A stretch of 64,000 nucleotides of DNA from Desulfosediminicola flagellatus (GCF_005116655.2 NZ_CP050698.1:248001-312000), one strand, 5' to 3'. Positions 9,249 through 18,537 are shown, counted from the first letter of the stretch. Notes: generated by a model not told the origin, from the letters alone. Translations and numbers: made by a program.

Positions 9249-10026
9249 ATGCATGTTTCTGATATTGCGTCGAAAAAAACTAAAATGATCAAGAAGATAT
9301 TCTGTCTTTTCCTGTTTCTGGGCTTTTCTGCAGCGCTGGCTGCCAGTGGCGATCTCTACTGGCTGATAGTTGTGACCGCCGGAACCGAGATCGAACCCCG
9401 CAATATTAGAGTTATTCTCGGTAAAGAAAGCCCTGTGTTTTACAGTGACAACGTGACCAAGCTTGGGGGCTTTTAGGACCAGGCAAATCGCCAGTATGTG
9501 AGGTGTGGGGATATCCTGAAAAATTTCGTAAACGCCCTGGTCGCAGTTGAAGATAACAGATTTTTTGCTCATTTCGGTTTCGATGTGATCGGCATTGTCA
9601 GGGCTGCAAAAAAAAATCAAGCCGGCAGGGTGGTGCAGGAAGGCAGTATGCTGATCCAGCAGACCGCAGAGAACTTGTTTAAACTTTCAGGGGGGACGTT
9701 TAAGAGCAAGGCTAACGAACTGTTGTGTGCCCTCAGGCTCGAATATCGCTACATCAAGCAACAGATTTTCGAATTTTATGCCAATCAGTTTTATGTGAGG
9801 GGTAACGGCCACGAGCTCGGTGTGGCTGCACGCTACTATTTCGCTAATACCACGTGAGCTGAGTCTGGTGGAATGTGCGTTTATTGCCGGCAGTTTCAAG
9901 CGACCCAACTATTACAATCCCTTTATCAAGACGAATCGGCGGGGAGAGAAGTTTACAAATGATCGACCTGGTGCTTTATACTCAGGCACTGTCTACCCAC
10001 CCCTCTTGCATTCAGGCAGGAGCAGG
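9249..10026 (+). pseudogene. Broken GT51 peptidoglycan transglycosylase (PBP1-like)
   Basis: The reading frame begins with a signal-anchor (KKIFCLFLFLGFSAALAA) and continues to GGF, where TAG (9474) interrupts it. The same frame resumes with NFVNALVAVEDNRFFAHFGFD, GSMLIQQTAENLFK and FEFYANQFYVRGNGHELGV, then shifts frame near 9850 into LSLVECAFIAGSFKRPNYYNP. These are the conserved GT51 blocks (catalytic Glu in EDNRFF, then GGSTI.QQ..KN, E.YLN...G...G...AA..YF, L...E.A.LA..P..P..Y.P). The transpeptidase half is absent. At least one stop, one frameshift and a 3' truncation make it a pseudogene; the sequence after about 9960 has no recognisable homology. Confidence 0.8.
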
Positions 10027-10407
10027 TAGGTTATTCGCTTGATTTGCAAGCAAAAATAATTCATAAAACAGATAAATGTGTGATGTGTAAAGTATGCTGT
10101 TTTGTGACTGTAATAAATTGTTTTTGCAAGAATTAAGCTTTTAAAGTTTCTATAATCATGTTTACTATCATATTTGAATTGGTTGGTGGATTACCGGTTG
10201 GTCTCTATGATATGATCAGGCAGGTTTAAACGACAAGCGAGCAGATGATGCTGTGCAGTATTTTTAGAGATACAATATCAGTTGTTTGTGTCATATAATT
10301 TTTTGGAAATGTTTGTCATAGTGCAGCGATTTGGTCACATAACATTAATGCTGCTGCCGTGTGTTAAGGTGAGCAGGATTATTTAACAGCAAAGTTAGGG
10401 TTTAAAA
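10027..10407. other. Intergenic region upstream of the sulfurylase-kinase gene
   Basis: AT-rich stretch with no gene. It must carry the promoter for the gene starting at 10408. No strong hairpin or promoter pair was recognised. Confidence 0.35.
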
Positions 10408-12105
10408 GTGAGAGATGATTATTCCGAGAGTCTGATGGTGCATTTCAGGCGGGCTGAAGTACTTCGACAAGAGGCGTTAAGTCTCTATTCCATAGATCTG
10501 AATGGCAGACAGTTGTGTGACTTGGAACTGCTGCTGAACCGTGGGATGTATCCATTATCCGGGTATATGGATAGAGCAATGTATGAGTCCGTTCTGGATA
10601 GCATGAGATTGCCTGACGGGACAGTATGGCCGATGCCGATTTGCCTGGATGTTTCAGAAGGTATTGCCTCTACTATTACTATTGGAGATCGGGTTGCTTT
10701 AAATGACGAGGAAGGATTTCTCCTGGCAGTCCTGACTATATCTGATGTTTGGAAATCTGATAAGAAAAGAGAAGCTGAACAGGTTTATTCAACAGTTGAT
10801 AGTCAACGCCATCCTGGCGTTAGTCGGCTTTTTGATAAAGTTGGTGAGTATTATGTCGGAGGCGATCTGGAAGGGGTCAGCTTGCCGATTCATTATGATT
10901 TTCAACAATTACGCCTTACACCCTCAGAAACTGTTCGTCGGTTTACCATGAATGGGCAGAGGAGAGTTCTTGGGTTTCACACCGAAGAATATCTCCATTG
11001 TGCACACCGTGAGATGGTAATTGCCGCAGCGCACGAAGCCGGAGCTGCAATTTTTCTACAGCCAGTTGCGGACTTAAGCCATCCTGGTAATCTTGATTAT
11101 TACACCCAGATTAGGTGCTACCAGGCATTCACAGAAAAATTTCCCTCAAACATGATTCAGTTGGGTTTAACACCCTTTTCCAGTCGAAAGGCAGGGCCCC
11201 GAGAGGCACTCTGGCAGGCAATCATCAGGAAGAACTTTGGCTGCAGTCATTTTATGGTGGCATCCGACCATGCCGACCCATTTGCTGGATTGGAAGGTGG
11301 AAAGCGATTTTACAGGCCGGGCGAAGCTCAGAATCTGGTGGCTGAATACGAAGCTGAAACCGGAATCGAGATGGTACCTGAGCAACAGATGGGCTACCAT
11401 CACGAAAAGAAAAAGTATGTAGTGCTTGATGAAGTAAACGAAGCTGAAGTCGAAACCATTTCGTCAGAAGAACTGCGGCGTAAACTTGTTCAGGGTGAGG
11501 ATATACCTATGTGGTTCTCATATCCTGAAATTGTTGATGAATTGCATTGTTCCTTCCCACCAAAATCAAAGCAGGGATTTACTATTTTCATGACCGGATA
11601 TTCCGGTTCAGGTAAGTCAACCATTGCCAAGGTTCTGTTGGTAAAATTCATGGAAATGTGCGACAGGCCTGTGACCCTTTTGGATGGCGATATTGTACGA
11701 AAAAATCTTTCATCTGAGCTGTCTTTTTCGCAAGAACATCGTAACTTGAATGTCACACGAATAGGTTTTGTGGCCAGCGAAATAACTAAGAATGGTGGCA
11801 TCGCTTTATGTGCGCCAATCGCACCCTATGAGGAATCCAGAAGAGCAAACAGGGAATTGATTTCTCAATATGGCGGCTATATAGAGGTATATGTTTCAAC
11901 ACCTATAGAGGTGTGTGAGCAACGTGACCGTAAAGGACTGTATGCCAAAGCCAGGTTGGGAAAAGTAAAGGGTGTTACAGGTATTACCGATCCATATATC
12001 CCTCCTGTTAATCCTGAATTAACCATAGACACGAGTAAAATAACCCCATTGGAAGCAGTGCAGGAAATTCTGCTTTATCTGCAACAGGATGGCTATCTTG
12101 TCTAA
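10408..12105 (+). CDS. Fused ATP-sulfurylase-like / adenylylsulfate kinase
   Basis: Bifunctional-type protein of 565 residues. The N-terminal PUA-like and catalytic domains of ATP sulfurylase occupy about 25-375 (LNRGMYPLSGYM, AGPREALWQAIIRKNFGCSHF). The C-terminal APS kinase, about 392-565, makes PAPS from APS and ATP in the cytoplasm. The kinase looks intact: P-loop GYSGSGKST (397-405), DGDIVRKNLSSELSFS, RIGFVASEITK and YVSTPIEVCEQRDRKGLY. In the sulfurylase domain the usual QTRNPxHRAH signature reads HTEEYLHCAH (191-200) and the GRDHAG loop reads ASDHAD, so sulfate and ATP binding may be lost or changed. A GTG start at 10408 is used; an in-frame ATG lies at 10432. Ribosome-binding signal is weak for both. 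A role in supplying PAPS for sulfated surface polysaccharide is inference. Confidence 0.88.
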   Translation: MRDDYSESLMVHFRRAEVLRQEALSLYSIDLNGRQLCDLELLLNRGMYPLSGYMDRAMYESVLDSMRLPDGTVWPMPICLDVSEGIASTITIGDRVALNDEEGFLLAVLTISDVWKSDKKREAEQVYSTVDSQRHPGVSRLFDKVGEYYVGGDLEGVSLPIHYDFQQLRLTPSETVRRFTMNGQRRVLGFHTEEYLHCAHREMVIAAAHEAGAAIFLQPVADLSHPGNLDYYTQIRCYQAFTEKFPSNMIQLGLTPFSSRKAGPREALWQAIIRKNFGCSHFMVASDHADPFAGLEGGKRFYRPGEAQNLVAEYEAETGIEMVPEQQMGYHHEKKKYVVLDEVNEAEVETISSEELRRKLVQGEDIPMWFSYPEIVDELHCSFPPKSKQGFTIFMTGYSGSGKSTIAKVLLVKFMEMCDRPVTLLDGDIVRKNLSSELSFSQEHRNLNVTRIGFVASEITKNGGIALCAPIAPYEESRRANRELISQYGGYIEVYVSTPIEVCEQRDRKGLYAKARLGKVKGVTGITDPYIPPVNPELTIDTSKITPLEAVQEILLYLQQDGYLV

Positions 12106-12193
12106 GAATTACAGTTAATGTTGAGATAACGTTCATAAACGTCTGCTTGCTCTTGCTTGCAGGTGCGAATCACCTTGAATGCACAAAGTATAA

Positions 12194-12224
12194 CAGCCAC
12201 TCAGACTAGTTTCCTGGGTGGCTG
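12194..12224 (+). terminator. Rho-independent terminator after the sulfurylase-kinase gene
   Basis: Stem cagccactcag / ctgggtggctg with an eight- to nine-base loop, followed by tttgtgttt. It lies 89 bases past the stop of the upstream gene. Confidence 0.7.
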
Positions 12225-12318
12225 TTTGTGTTTGGCCTGGTTACTTCGTTATTGTATTGATCGGTATGCAGTATCTTTTGTTACCTTTTTTGAAAAGGAC
12301 AAAATAGTACATGTTTGC

Positions 12319-13164
12319 TTACAGGTTCTGATCGTGCCGGATGCGTAAATAGGATGGGAATTTAGGCGTTCCTGATTGATATTTGCCATAAAATTTGAAG
12401 GTAATAACTGAGCCAATAGGAGGGGGCATCGATCTTTCGGCATCACTAAAGCCGCTGCCGATTTTAAATTGTTTTCCGTTATTGAGTTCAACTAAAATCG
12501 ATCCGAGTCTGCCTTCGTTTTTACCTTTTCCGGGTATGTGAGAGATAACGACTGCTTCGGCATCCTGATAATTTTTAACCTTGAGAACTTCTGTACTCCG
12601 TCCTGCAGTGTAGAGGGCTTCCGCTTTTCGAACAATCAATCCTTCCCCACCAAGCTCTTCTATTTTTGACAGTTCCTGCTGTAAGTGGTTGTGGTCAGCA
12701 ACTCTGGTTTGGGGAATGATGAAAGCATATTGTGAGGGACGAGCTGAAAACCATTCTTCTGCCTTTCTCATTCGTTCAGTAAATCCGCCAGGCGTATTTG
12801 GGACATCAAAAATAGCGAGTTTGAGGTGTAGCCAGCCGTCATGAGCCTGTTGCTTCTTGACGATAGAAACGGTTTTTTCAAAACTATTTCTGCCTCCCCA
12901 TAGTTCACCTTCCAGTGGAAAAGGTGGGAGGTCCTGCACAAATACTTTGGGTGGATGGAGGATGTTTCCATTTTTTGATAGTAGTTGTTTGCCGGTCCAG
13001 TAACCGCGAACACCATCAAGCTTTTCACTCATCAACCAACCTGTAACATCGATTTGTTTGTCATAGGCTTTTGCCAGCATTAACCCCGCGGCCTGAGAGG
13101 ATGTCGTGAGTAGAACGGTGCTACACAAAAGCAGCCAAACAATCTTAAGGTATTTTGAAAACAT
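12319..13164 (-). CDS. Periplasmic ATP-dependent DNA ligase (Lig E type)
   Basis: Minimal ATP-dependent DNA ligase that seals nicks in double-stranded DNA outside the cytoplasm. It consists of only an adenylation domain and an OB domain (281 residues). A signal peptide (LKIVWLLLCSTVLLTTSSQAA) precedes motif I SEKLDGVRGYW (the Lys is the adenylated residue), motif III FPLEGELWGGR, motif IV GGEGLIVRK and motif V EVLKVK, and the OB part includes GRLGSILVE and GSVITFKFYG. This matches the exported Lig E group, which is linked to DNA uptake or extracellular DNA. I chose ATG 13164 because GGAGG sits six bases upstream; the ATG at 13170 abuts the site. The gene stands alone, transcribed toward the terminator of the sulfurylase-kinase gene. 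Confidence 0.9.
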   Translation of the reverse strand: MFSKYLKIVWLLLCSTVLLTTSSQAAGLMLAKAYDKQIDVTGWLMSEKLDGVRGYWTGKQLLSKNGNILHPPKVFVQDLPPFPLEGELWGGRNSFEKTVSIVKKQQAHDGWLHLKLAIFDVPNTPGGFTERMRKAEEWFSARPSQYAFIIPQTRVADHNHLQQELSKIEELGGEGLIVRKAEALYTAGRSTEVLKVKNYQDAEAVVISHIPGKGKNEGRLGSILVELNNGKQFKIGSGFSDAERSMPPPIGSVITFKFYGKYQSGTPKFPSYLRIRHDQNL

Positions 13165-13170
13165 CTTCAT

Positions 13171-13768
13171 CCTCCAATATACTTTTCATTTACAACCAAT
13201 ATTTCGCTATATTCAAAAGTTTTAAATGATCATAGTCGGGCAATCACTCTATTTTCTTACATAAATACCTGGATGAACAGTGATGGTATGAATCAGTTAT
13301 GTGGTGTGATTGTCGAAATATCCTAAGGATTGAGGGGCTATTGGGTAGTAATTCAATTTGTGTGAGAGCAATAGTATTCTTGCTAATTCTGAGAGGATAC
13401 TAAGTCAGGGTAGATATGGTACGGGTTAGAAGTGGAAAATACATTTACTCGACATATTAGTGATGTGTAGATAGTGAATGCAGTCACTGTTTGATAGGTG
13501 CTGTGGTGGCGATTGTAATTTAATAATAACGATTTGTGCGGAACATATTGTTATGTCGCTATAATTTTCCTGTTGCCATTATCTTCTGATTTAATAGTAT
13601 AGGAGTGGTAAACGGCTGATTACCAGTATGTCTGGCGATGGAGCAAATTGCCTCCTTGGGTTTGATATTCACTGGGAATGGTTACTGTATGAATGAGTTG
13701 CTGGGGGGGCAAGTCTTTCAAAGGCTGAATGCTTCTATTGTAAATTCTGATACTTCAAGGGATATATA
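13171..13768. other. Intergenic region, no gene seen
   Basis: About 600 AT-rich bases between divergent genes. No ORF with coding character, tRNA or repeat shared with the rest of the window was recognised. It presumably holds the two divergent promoters. Confidence 0.4.
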
Positions 13769-14032
13769 ATGATTGAAGAAAAAGAAGATCGGCCGTCACC
13801 ACCTGAATTTAGTCCGTATGTGTTTCCCGCCATCCTGGCTGTCATGGGGTTATGGTGTTTCTATGACGGCTGGATCACCAATGACCCTGAAATGCTTGAG
13901 CATCTTACCTTTAATCGGGTAGGGAGTGTTGTGCTGCTTTTGTGGGCTATAATAGATTTTATCCGCACCCGCCGTTTTGAACAGGCTGAAAAAGCGGAAC
14001 TTGCCTCCAAAAGTGATAAAGACAACACATGA
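13769..14032 (+). CDS. Small membrane protein upstream of a CPBP protease
   Basis: An 87-residue protein of unknown function with two probable membrane segments (FPAILAVMGLWCFYDGWI, about 18-35, and VGSVVLLLWAIIDFI, about 51-65) and a charged, Lys/Glu-rich C-terminal tail. The start has AAGGG eight bases upstream. Its stop overlaps the next start by four bases (ATGA), so the two are translationally coupled and the product is a likely partner or substrate of the protease. No motif identifies a family. Confidence 0.72.
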   Translation: MIEEKEDRPSPPEFSPYVFPAILAVMGLWCFYDGWITNDPEMLEHLTFNRVGSVVLLLWAIIDFIRTRRFEQAEKAELASKSDKDNT

Positions 14033-14715
14033 TCAATAACCGTAGGCTTCTAGTTCCTTTCGCTGCACCATTTCTAGCATATGTGTTTATAGCTTCAGCT
14101 CTGGGTGATTTTATGCCCATCGAGATGAACTACGGACTGCGAATAGTCGCCTGTGTGGCATTGCTTGTATGGGGCTGGAAGTGGTACATGCCGATGACAG
14201 GTCCTAAGTCTGTATCAGGCTCAGTCATAACCGGTGTTGTAACTGGAATAATCGGGCTTGCTGTGTGGATTGTGCTATTGACTCCTTTTGCCGACGCCTC
14301 AGAGGCTGAGCCGTGGTCCGGTTCTGCTTTTATGGTGAGATTGCTCACGGCCGGACTGCTTGTTCCTGTATTTGAAGAGATAATGATGCGCGGTTTTGTC
14401 TTTCGCCTTGCTCTGCAGTGGTGGGAGGCACGTAAGCGCCATGACAGTGATCCGCTTATAACTGCACTTGATGATCATTCTGTAAATACCGTTTTGCCGG
14501 GAGCCTGGTCATGGCCAGCTGTCATTATTTCCACGGTGGTGTTCGCGTCCGGTCACAATACGTATGAGTGGCCAGCCTCAATTGGTTTCGGTTTACTGAT
14601 GACAGGCTTGTGGATTGTTAGAAAAGACCTGATAAGCTGTATCGTCGCCCATGGCGTGACAAATATCACTCTGGCAATCTATGTTGTTAAAACAGATAGC
14701 TGGTTTTTGTGGTAA
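14029..14715 (+). CDS. CPBP-family intramembrane protease
   Basis: Integral membrane protein of 228 residues with about six to seven helices and the CPBP (Abi/CAAX-protease-like) motifs. Motif 1 is EEIMMRGFVFR (EExxxR, near 114-124), motif 2 is the His in FASGHNTYEWPAS, and motif 3 is the His in IVAHGVTN, which together form the proposed glutamic-protease site. Bacterial members process or protect membrane peptides, or act with small partner proteins. The coupled 87-residue membrane protein upstream fits that pattern. The substrate is unknown. Confidence 0.85.
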   Translation: MINNRRLLVPFAAPFLAYVFIASALGDFMPIEMNYGLRIVACVALLVWGWKWYMPMTGPKSVSGSVITGVVTGIIGLAVWIVLLTPFADASEAEPWSGSAFMVRLLTAGLLVPVFEEIMMRGFVFRLALQWWEARKRHDSDPLITALDDHSVNTVLPGAWSWPAVIISTVVFASGHNTYEWPASIGFGLLMTGLWIVRKDLISCIVAHGVTNITLAIYVVKTDSWFLW

Positions 14716-14757
14716 GTAAATGCCTTATTCGAATCAGTGTTTATTGTTATGTGGCAC

Positions 14758-15849
14758 TTACACCATAATTCCCCCATGTTGAGTACCTGTATATAACCTG
14801 CCATTTTTAGTCTTTAGAAAATCTTCCAGCGGGATCTCCTCCTGCTTTATAAAACCTTTCTCAGGTAAAGACCCATTATTGACCATCTCAACGATTGAAC
14901 ATATTGATGCAGCAGTTGTCCAGGATATTGCGCGGCAGTCGATAGTTCCAAGAGTTATGGGGTAGTAGGCCTTAACGAATTCGTCCCGGAACAGTTGGTC
15001 GTTTTTCCAGCCTTCTGCAGAAGCGTGTACAAAGACCACATCATCATTAACGGCCGGTTTGGCATTGGTAAGGATTTTGCCTGCAAGCTCACGTTGTTCG
15101 CGCATGAGTAATTCATGAAAGAAAAAATTCATCTGCTGTACATGACCGGGATACCTGATAGATTTATAATCCAGATTATCCACTTTATCTAAGAAGGTCT
15201 CACACATAGTGCCGAGCCCCCCGGAAGTTGTAAAGGCCTCCAGTTGGATACCATTAATGACCAGCGTCTCATGCCACTCCATGGGAGATACCCATTTATG
15301 CTTTCCTTCTTCTATCACTTCACAATCGTTAAGGTACTCATTAACAACACCCTCAGGAGACCAGTTAAATGCGTATCCCAGTAATCCTGTGGGATGCTGG
15401 GGCAGAGCACCTACCCTGAGTTTGATTGATCTGATTCTCTCAAAACCGGCAGCAAGCGAAGCTCCGACGATAGCAATAAAACCGGGAGCCAGACCGCATT
15501 GCGGTGCCATAACAATTGAGGAGTCTTTGCTCATTTCTATTATGGTTTTGGTGGTGGGTACATCTTCAGTCAGGTCAAAGTAATGAATCCCTTTTTGATG
15601 TGCAATTGAGGCGATACCGAGATTAAAATGATATGGCAGGCAGGAAATTACAGCGTCATAGCCATCCAGCTTTTGCTCAATATCTGTTGGGCTAGTGACA
15701 TCTATTTGTATCGTGTTGTATGGCTTGTGTTTAATAGGGGAAAGGTCTGCCCCGGTAACCTTGAAGCCTGTCAGGTGCAGGAGTTCTGCCACAAGGAACC
15801 CTACCTTGCCGAGACCGAGCACGAGAATTGATTGTATACGTCCTCTCAT
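14758..15849 (-). CDS. Saccharopine dehydrogenase-like NAD(P)-binding protein
   Basis: Oxidoreductase of 363 residues with an N-terminal Rossmann fold (VLGLGKVGFLVAELL, Gly-x-Gly-x-x-Gly at 12-17, then acidic GADLS) and the Lys9-type C-terminal domain (APQCGLAPGF, TSGGLGTMCETF). The family includes saccharopine and carboxynorspermidine dehydrogenases. Here no lysine or polyamine genes adjoin, so the substrate cannot be named. AGGAG lies seven bases before the ATG. It is transcribed alone, convergent with the protease pair. Confidence 0.85.
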   Translation of the reverse strand: MRGRIQSILVLGLGKVGFLVAELLHLTGFKVTGADLSPIKHKPYNTIQIDVTSPTDIEQKLDGYDAVISCLPYHFNLGIASIAHQKGIHYFDLTEDVPTTKTIIEMSKDSSIVMAPQCGLAPGFIAIVGASLAAGFERIRSIKLRVGALPQHPTGLLGYAFNWSPEGVVNEYLNDCEVIEEGKHKWVSPMEWHETLVINGIQLEAFTTSGGLGTMCETFLDKVDNLDYKSIRYPGHVQQMNFFFHELLMREQRELAGKILTNAKPAVNDDVVFVHASAEGWKNDQLFRDEFVKAYYPITLGTIDCRAISWTTAASICSIVEMVNNGSLPEKGFIKQEEIPLEDFLKTKNGRLYTGTQHGGIMV

Positions 15850-16019
15850 GGTTTATCTCCTGTTTTGATTATTAAAAATCTTCTTATAAGCATGCCGTTT
15901 AAATGTGCGTAATGCAAATGTCAGGAGTGTTTTTGTTGCTGTGATTGCCAATAATCAACAATGATTTGCTGCAATTTCATAGAGTAAACAATAGTACAGA
16001 GTTGAATGTCTGGCGAGTA

Positions 16020-16853
16020 TTATGTGTTGGCAAGCGCGTGACGGACGGAGTTGCTAAAGCCATTTTCATCATTGGAGCTACTGTTCAGGTAGTGAGCATG
16101 GAGTTCCCGGGGGCCATTCGCCAGCATATAGCTGCGAGAGGTAAATTCGAGTAGTTCTATATCGTTATAGTCATTACCTATGCCGATAGTTGTATTCGGG
16201 TCGATTTGCAGGTGCTGGCAGAGCCAGGAGGCTGCGCTGCCTTTGTGAACATTTTGGGGATAAATTTCGAGCCAGATAGAGCTGTGATCAAGTGGAGATG
16301 TTGCCCTGGTAATCTGGAATCCGTTCAAAGTGGATTTTAAGGCAGTAAATCTGTCAGGATTATCGGTCAGAATAGCTATGACCTGCGTTGCTTCTTTAGG
16401 ATAGTTACCAGTAGATTCGACATTACATGCAAATTCTTTATAGAGGTCGATTCGGCGATTGAAGTCTGTGTTGTTTGAACTGTTTCGGCGATATGTGAAT
16501 CGATGATTTTCCGGGATGGGGTGATGTACCATGAAGTCTGCTTTCTGCGATTCCAGTGAGGCAGTGATATCACCAATCTCTGGAGCAGAGAGGCTCGCTT
16601 TCTTCAGGAGTTTGCCGTTTCGCAGATCGACAATGCCTGCCCCTGAGGAAAAGATCAAAAAATCCGCAGGGAAATCAGATGCGATAACCTGTCTAAATGA
16701 ATACCAGGATCGGCCGGTAGCTATTACTCTGACAGTCTCTTGTTGACCAAGCAGTTGTAAGCAGGCGAGGTTAGCTTCACTTACTTTCCGTGCTGAGTTA
16801 AGTAAAGTGCCGTCAAGATCTGTAAATACTGCGCTTAATGATGTGCTGTTCAT
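16020..16853 (-). CDS. HAD-superfamily Cof-type phosphatase
   Basis: Soluble phosphohydrolase of 277 residues. Motif I is FTDLDGTLLNS (residues about 10-20, nucleophile Asp at 12), motif II is VIATGRSW, and motif III/IV is GIGNDYNDIELLEF near 220-233. The large C2B cap (about 85-190) puts it in the Cof/YidA-type group that hydrolyses sugar phosphates or nucleotide-like phosphates. The physiological substrate cannot be read from the sequence. The start has no strong Shine-Dalgarno; an alternative is not obvious. Confidence 0.85.
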   Translation of the reverse strand: MNSTSLSAVFTDLDGTLLNSARKVSEANLACLQLLGQQETVRVIATGRSWYSFRQVIASDFPADFLIFSSGAGIVDLRNGKLLKKASLSAPEIGDITASLESQKADFMVHHPIPENHRFTYRRNSSNNTDFNRRIDLYKEFACNVESTGNYPKEATQVIAILTDNPDRFTALKSTLNGFQITRATSPLDHSSIWLEIYPQNVHKGSAASWLCQHLQIDPNTTIGIGNDYNDIELLEFTSRSYMLANGPRELHAHYLNSSSNDENGFSNSVRHALANT

Positions 16854-16997
16854 TGGTAGTCCGGCGCCTTTCCTGTTTTCTTTTTTTGTGTAGCTTTCGA
16901 GTTGCTTACTGCAATCTATTCTCTACACTAAAGCTGTTGAAAAACAAAGCAAGACAGGTTGGGTGGTCTGGCTGGAATAACGACCAGGAAGAATAGC

Positions 16998-17032
16998 AAC
17001 AGGCAGCCTGCATATAAGCAAGCTGCCTGTCG
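16998..17032 (-). terminator. Terminator of the psp operon
   Basis: Stem acaggcagc / gctgcctgt around a 13-base loop, 16999-17030. Read on the minus strand it is followed by TGCTATTCTT. It sits 61 bases past the pspC stop. Confidence 0.6.
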
Positions 17033-17092
17033 TTTGGGGAGGCCGGGGGGCGTAAATGTTATAGCCCTGTCATTGGGTGGCGGTCATTCAGC

Positions 17093-17470
17093 TTACGAAT
17101 TGAATTTCCTTTCCCACTCAAAATCACTACCGGTGACCTTGTCTTCCATGCGTCGTATACGTCGCTCCAGGGTTTCGTATTTTCGTCGTAAGCGTTGGGC
17201 GGCGCTGCGTGGGGAGTTGACATAGCTGTCGTAAAACTCCTGCTCGTCATCAGATTGTATCGGTTGTACTGGTCGTGGTTTCATTAACAGTGCGGCCACG
17301 ATGTAGATTCCGATTACCGGCCAGAAACCGCTTAGCATGAACACTATAACCAGGCCGAAGCGAACCCAGAAGATTGACAGGTCATAATGGTCGGCGATTC
17401 CCTGGCAGACGCCGAGTAGAACTCCCTCACGAGAGCGGTAAATGCCGTTTTTTCGTATGCTGTTGCTCAT
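17093..17470 (-). CDS. pspC: Phage shock protein C
   Basis: Inner-membrane PspC-domain protein (125 residues). With PspB it senses envelope stress and releases PspF from PspA. The N-terminal PspC block is clear: YRSREGVLLGVCQGIADHYDLSIFWVR split across residues 11-37, followed by the membrane helix VIVFMLSGFWPVIGIYIVAALLM. The C-terminal part is a basic coiled coil (LRRKYETLERRIRRMEDKV). It is the last gene of a pspA-pspB-pspC operon and is followed by a hairpin terminator. Confidence 0.92.
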   Translation of the reverse strand: MSNSIRKNGIYRSREGVLLGVCQGIADHYDLSIFWVRFGLVIVFMLSGFWPVIGIYIVAALLMKPRPVQPIQSDDEQEFYDSYVNSPRSAAQRLRRKYETLERRIRRMEDKVTGSDFEWERKFNS

Positions 17471-17541
17471 TTTTTTATCCTCTATTTAATGCCCGACAGA
17501 AAACCGCTGATTTTCTCAATTTCCAGGTTTTCGTTTAGACA

Positions 17542-17778
17542 CTATTTATCCTGTTTGTCCATCAGGATTGTCTCCAGAGCGTCGATACGTTCTTCCATGC
17601 GTGAAAGGCCCTGGTAAATTTCCTGGATCACCCGGGCCTCTTCGCTCTGGTTTTTGCCAGAGCCGCCCGTGAGGCCTGAGCGTCGCGTTTTTATTATGGC
17701 AAGTACTGTGCCGCAGACAATAGCGACAAAAGTCAGTATAGATCCAAAAACGATGGCCACTATGAATACTGAAGTCAT
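17542..17778 (-). CDS. pspB: Phage shock protein B
   Basis: A 78-residue protein with one N-terminal membrane helix (VFIVAIVFGSILTFVAIVCGTVLAI) and a cytoplasmic coiled-coil tail (EEARVIQEIYQGLSRMEERIDALE) that matches PspB (QELYE.A..M..RI..LE). It lies between pspA and pspC and works with PspC as the membrane stress sensor. It is close to the usual PspB length of about 75 residues. Confidence 0.9.
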   Translation of the reverse strand: MTSVFIVAIVFGSILTFVAIVCGTVLAIIKTRRSGLTGGSGKNQSEEARVIQEIYQGLSRMEERIDALETILMDKQDK

Positions 17779-17818
17779 TGTTGGTTAGCTCCGTCTGCAG
17801 TCTGAGTTACCAGACGTC

Positions 17819-18490
17819 TTAGTGTTTGTTTGCATTCTGTTTCGCAGCTTTGAGCTTCTCAAGTTCGTTTTCGATATCATCGTCTGTAGCGAGGTTTTCG
17901 AATTCTTCATCAAGAGTCGGTTGCTTGCCGAAATTTACCATATCTGCTTCTGCTTCCATATGATCAATTCTGCGTTCCAGGCCTTCAAAGCGTGCCATCG
18001 TTTCAACGCTGTCCATTCGTCGAATATCTTGCTGAGCCCTTTTTTTACCATTAGCCCGCTTGTGTCGCTGAACCAGCATTCGTTTCTTTTCTTTGGCGCT
18101 GTTGAGCTTAATTTCAAGCTCACGAATGTCACCCTGGTACTGATCAATCAGGCCACCATGATCTGAAATTTCTTCAGAGATCGACTCTGCAAGTTCGGCG
18201 AATCGACGTTTTTCCATAAGTGCTTCACGTGCTAAATCATCTCTTCCTTTTTCGACAGCAAGGTTGGCACGATCAGACCAGAGTGAGATTCCTGATTTGA
18301 TTTCGTCAAGTTTTCGTTCGAGTTTTTTTCTTTCAGCTATTACGCCTGCACAGGATGATTTGAGTTCAACCAGTGTGTCTTCCATTTCTCTGATCATCAT
18401 CTTGATCATTTTTTCCGGATCTTCTGCTTTGTCGAGCATGGAACTCAGGTTGGAGCTGACTATATCGCGAAAGCGTGTGAAAATTCCCAT
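17819..18490 (-). CDS. pspA: Phage shock protein A (PspA/IM30, ESCRT-III family)
   Basis: Peripheral membrane protein that binds stressed inner membrane and restrains PspF. The start MGIFTRFRDIVSSNLSSML is the typical amphipathic helix of PspA, followed by KAEDPEKMIKMMIREMED and long helices (about 25-180) with RLDEIKSG- and KRRFAELAES-like heptads. GGAGG lies six bases before the ATG at 18490; the ATG at 18502 is within the ribosome site and is not preferred. First gene of pspABC, transcribed from the sigma-54 promoter 50 bases upstream and regulated by the divergent pspF. Confidence 0.95.
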   Translation of the reverse strand: MGIFTRFRDIVSSNLSSMLDKAEDPEKMIKMMIREMEDTLVELKSSCAGVIAERKKLERKLDEIKSGISLWSDRANLAVEKGRDDLAREALMEKRRFAELAESISEEISDHGGLIDQYQGDIRELEIKLNSAKEKKRMLVQRHKRANGKKRAQQDIRRMDSVETMARFEGLERRIDHMEAEADMVNFGKQPTLDEEFENLATDDDIENELEKLKAAKQNANKH

Positions 18491-18537
18491 TGTATCCTCC
18501 ATTAGTATTGATAGTTGTAATCTTTGAATCTTTTAAA

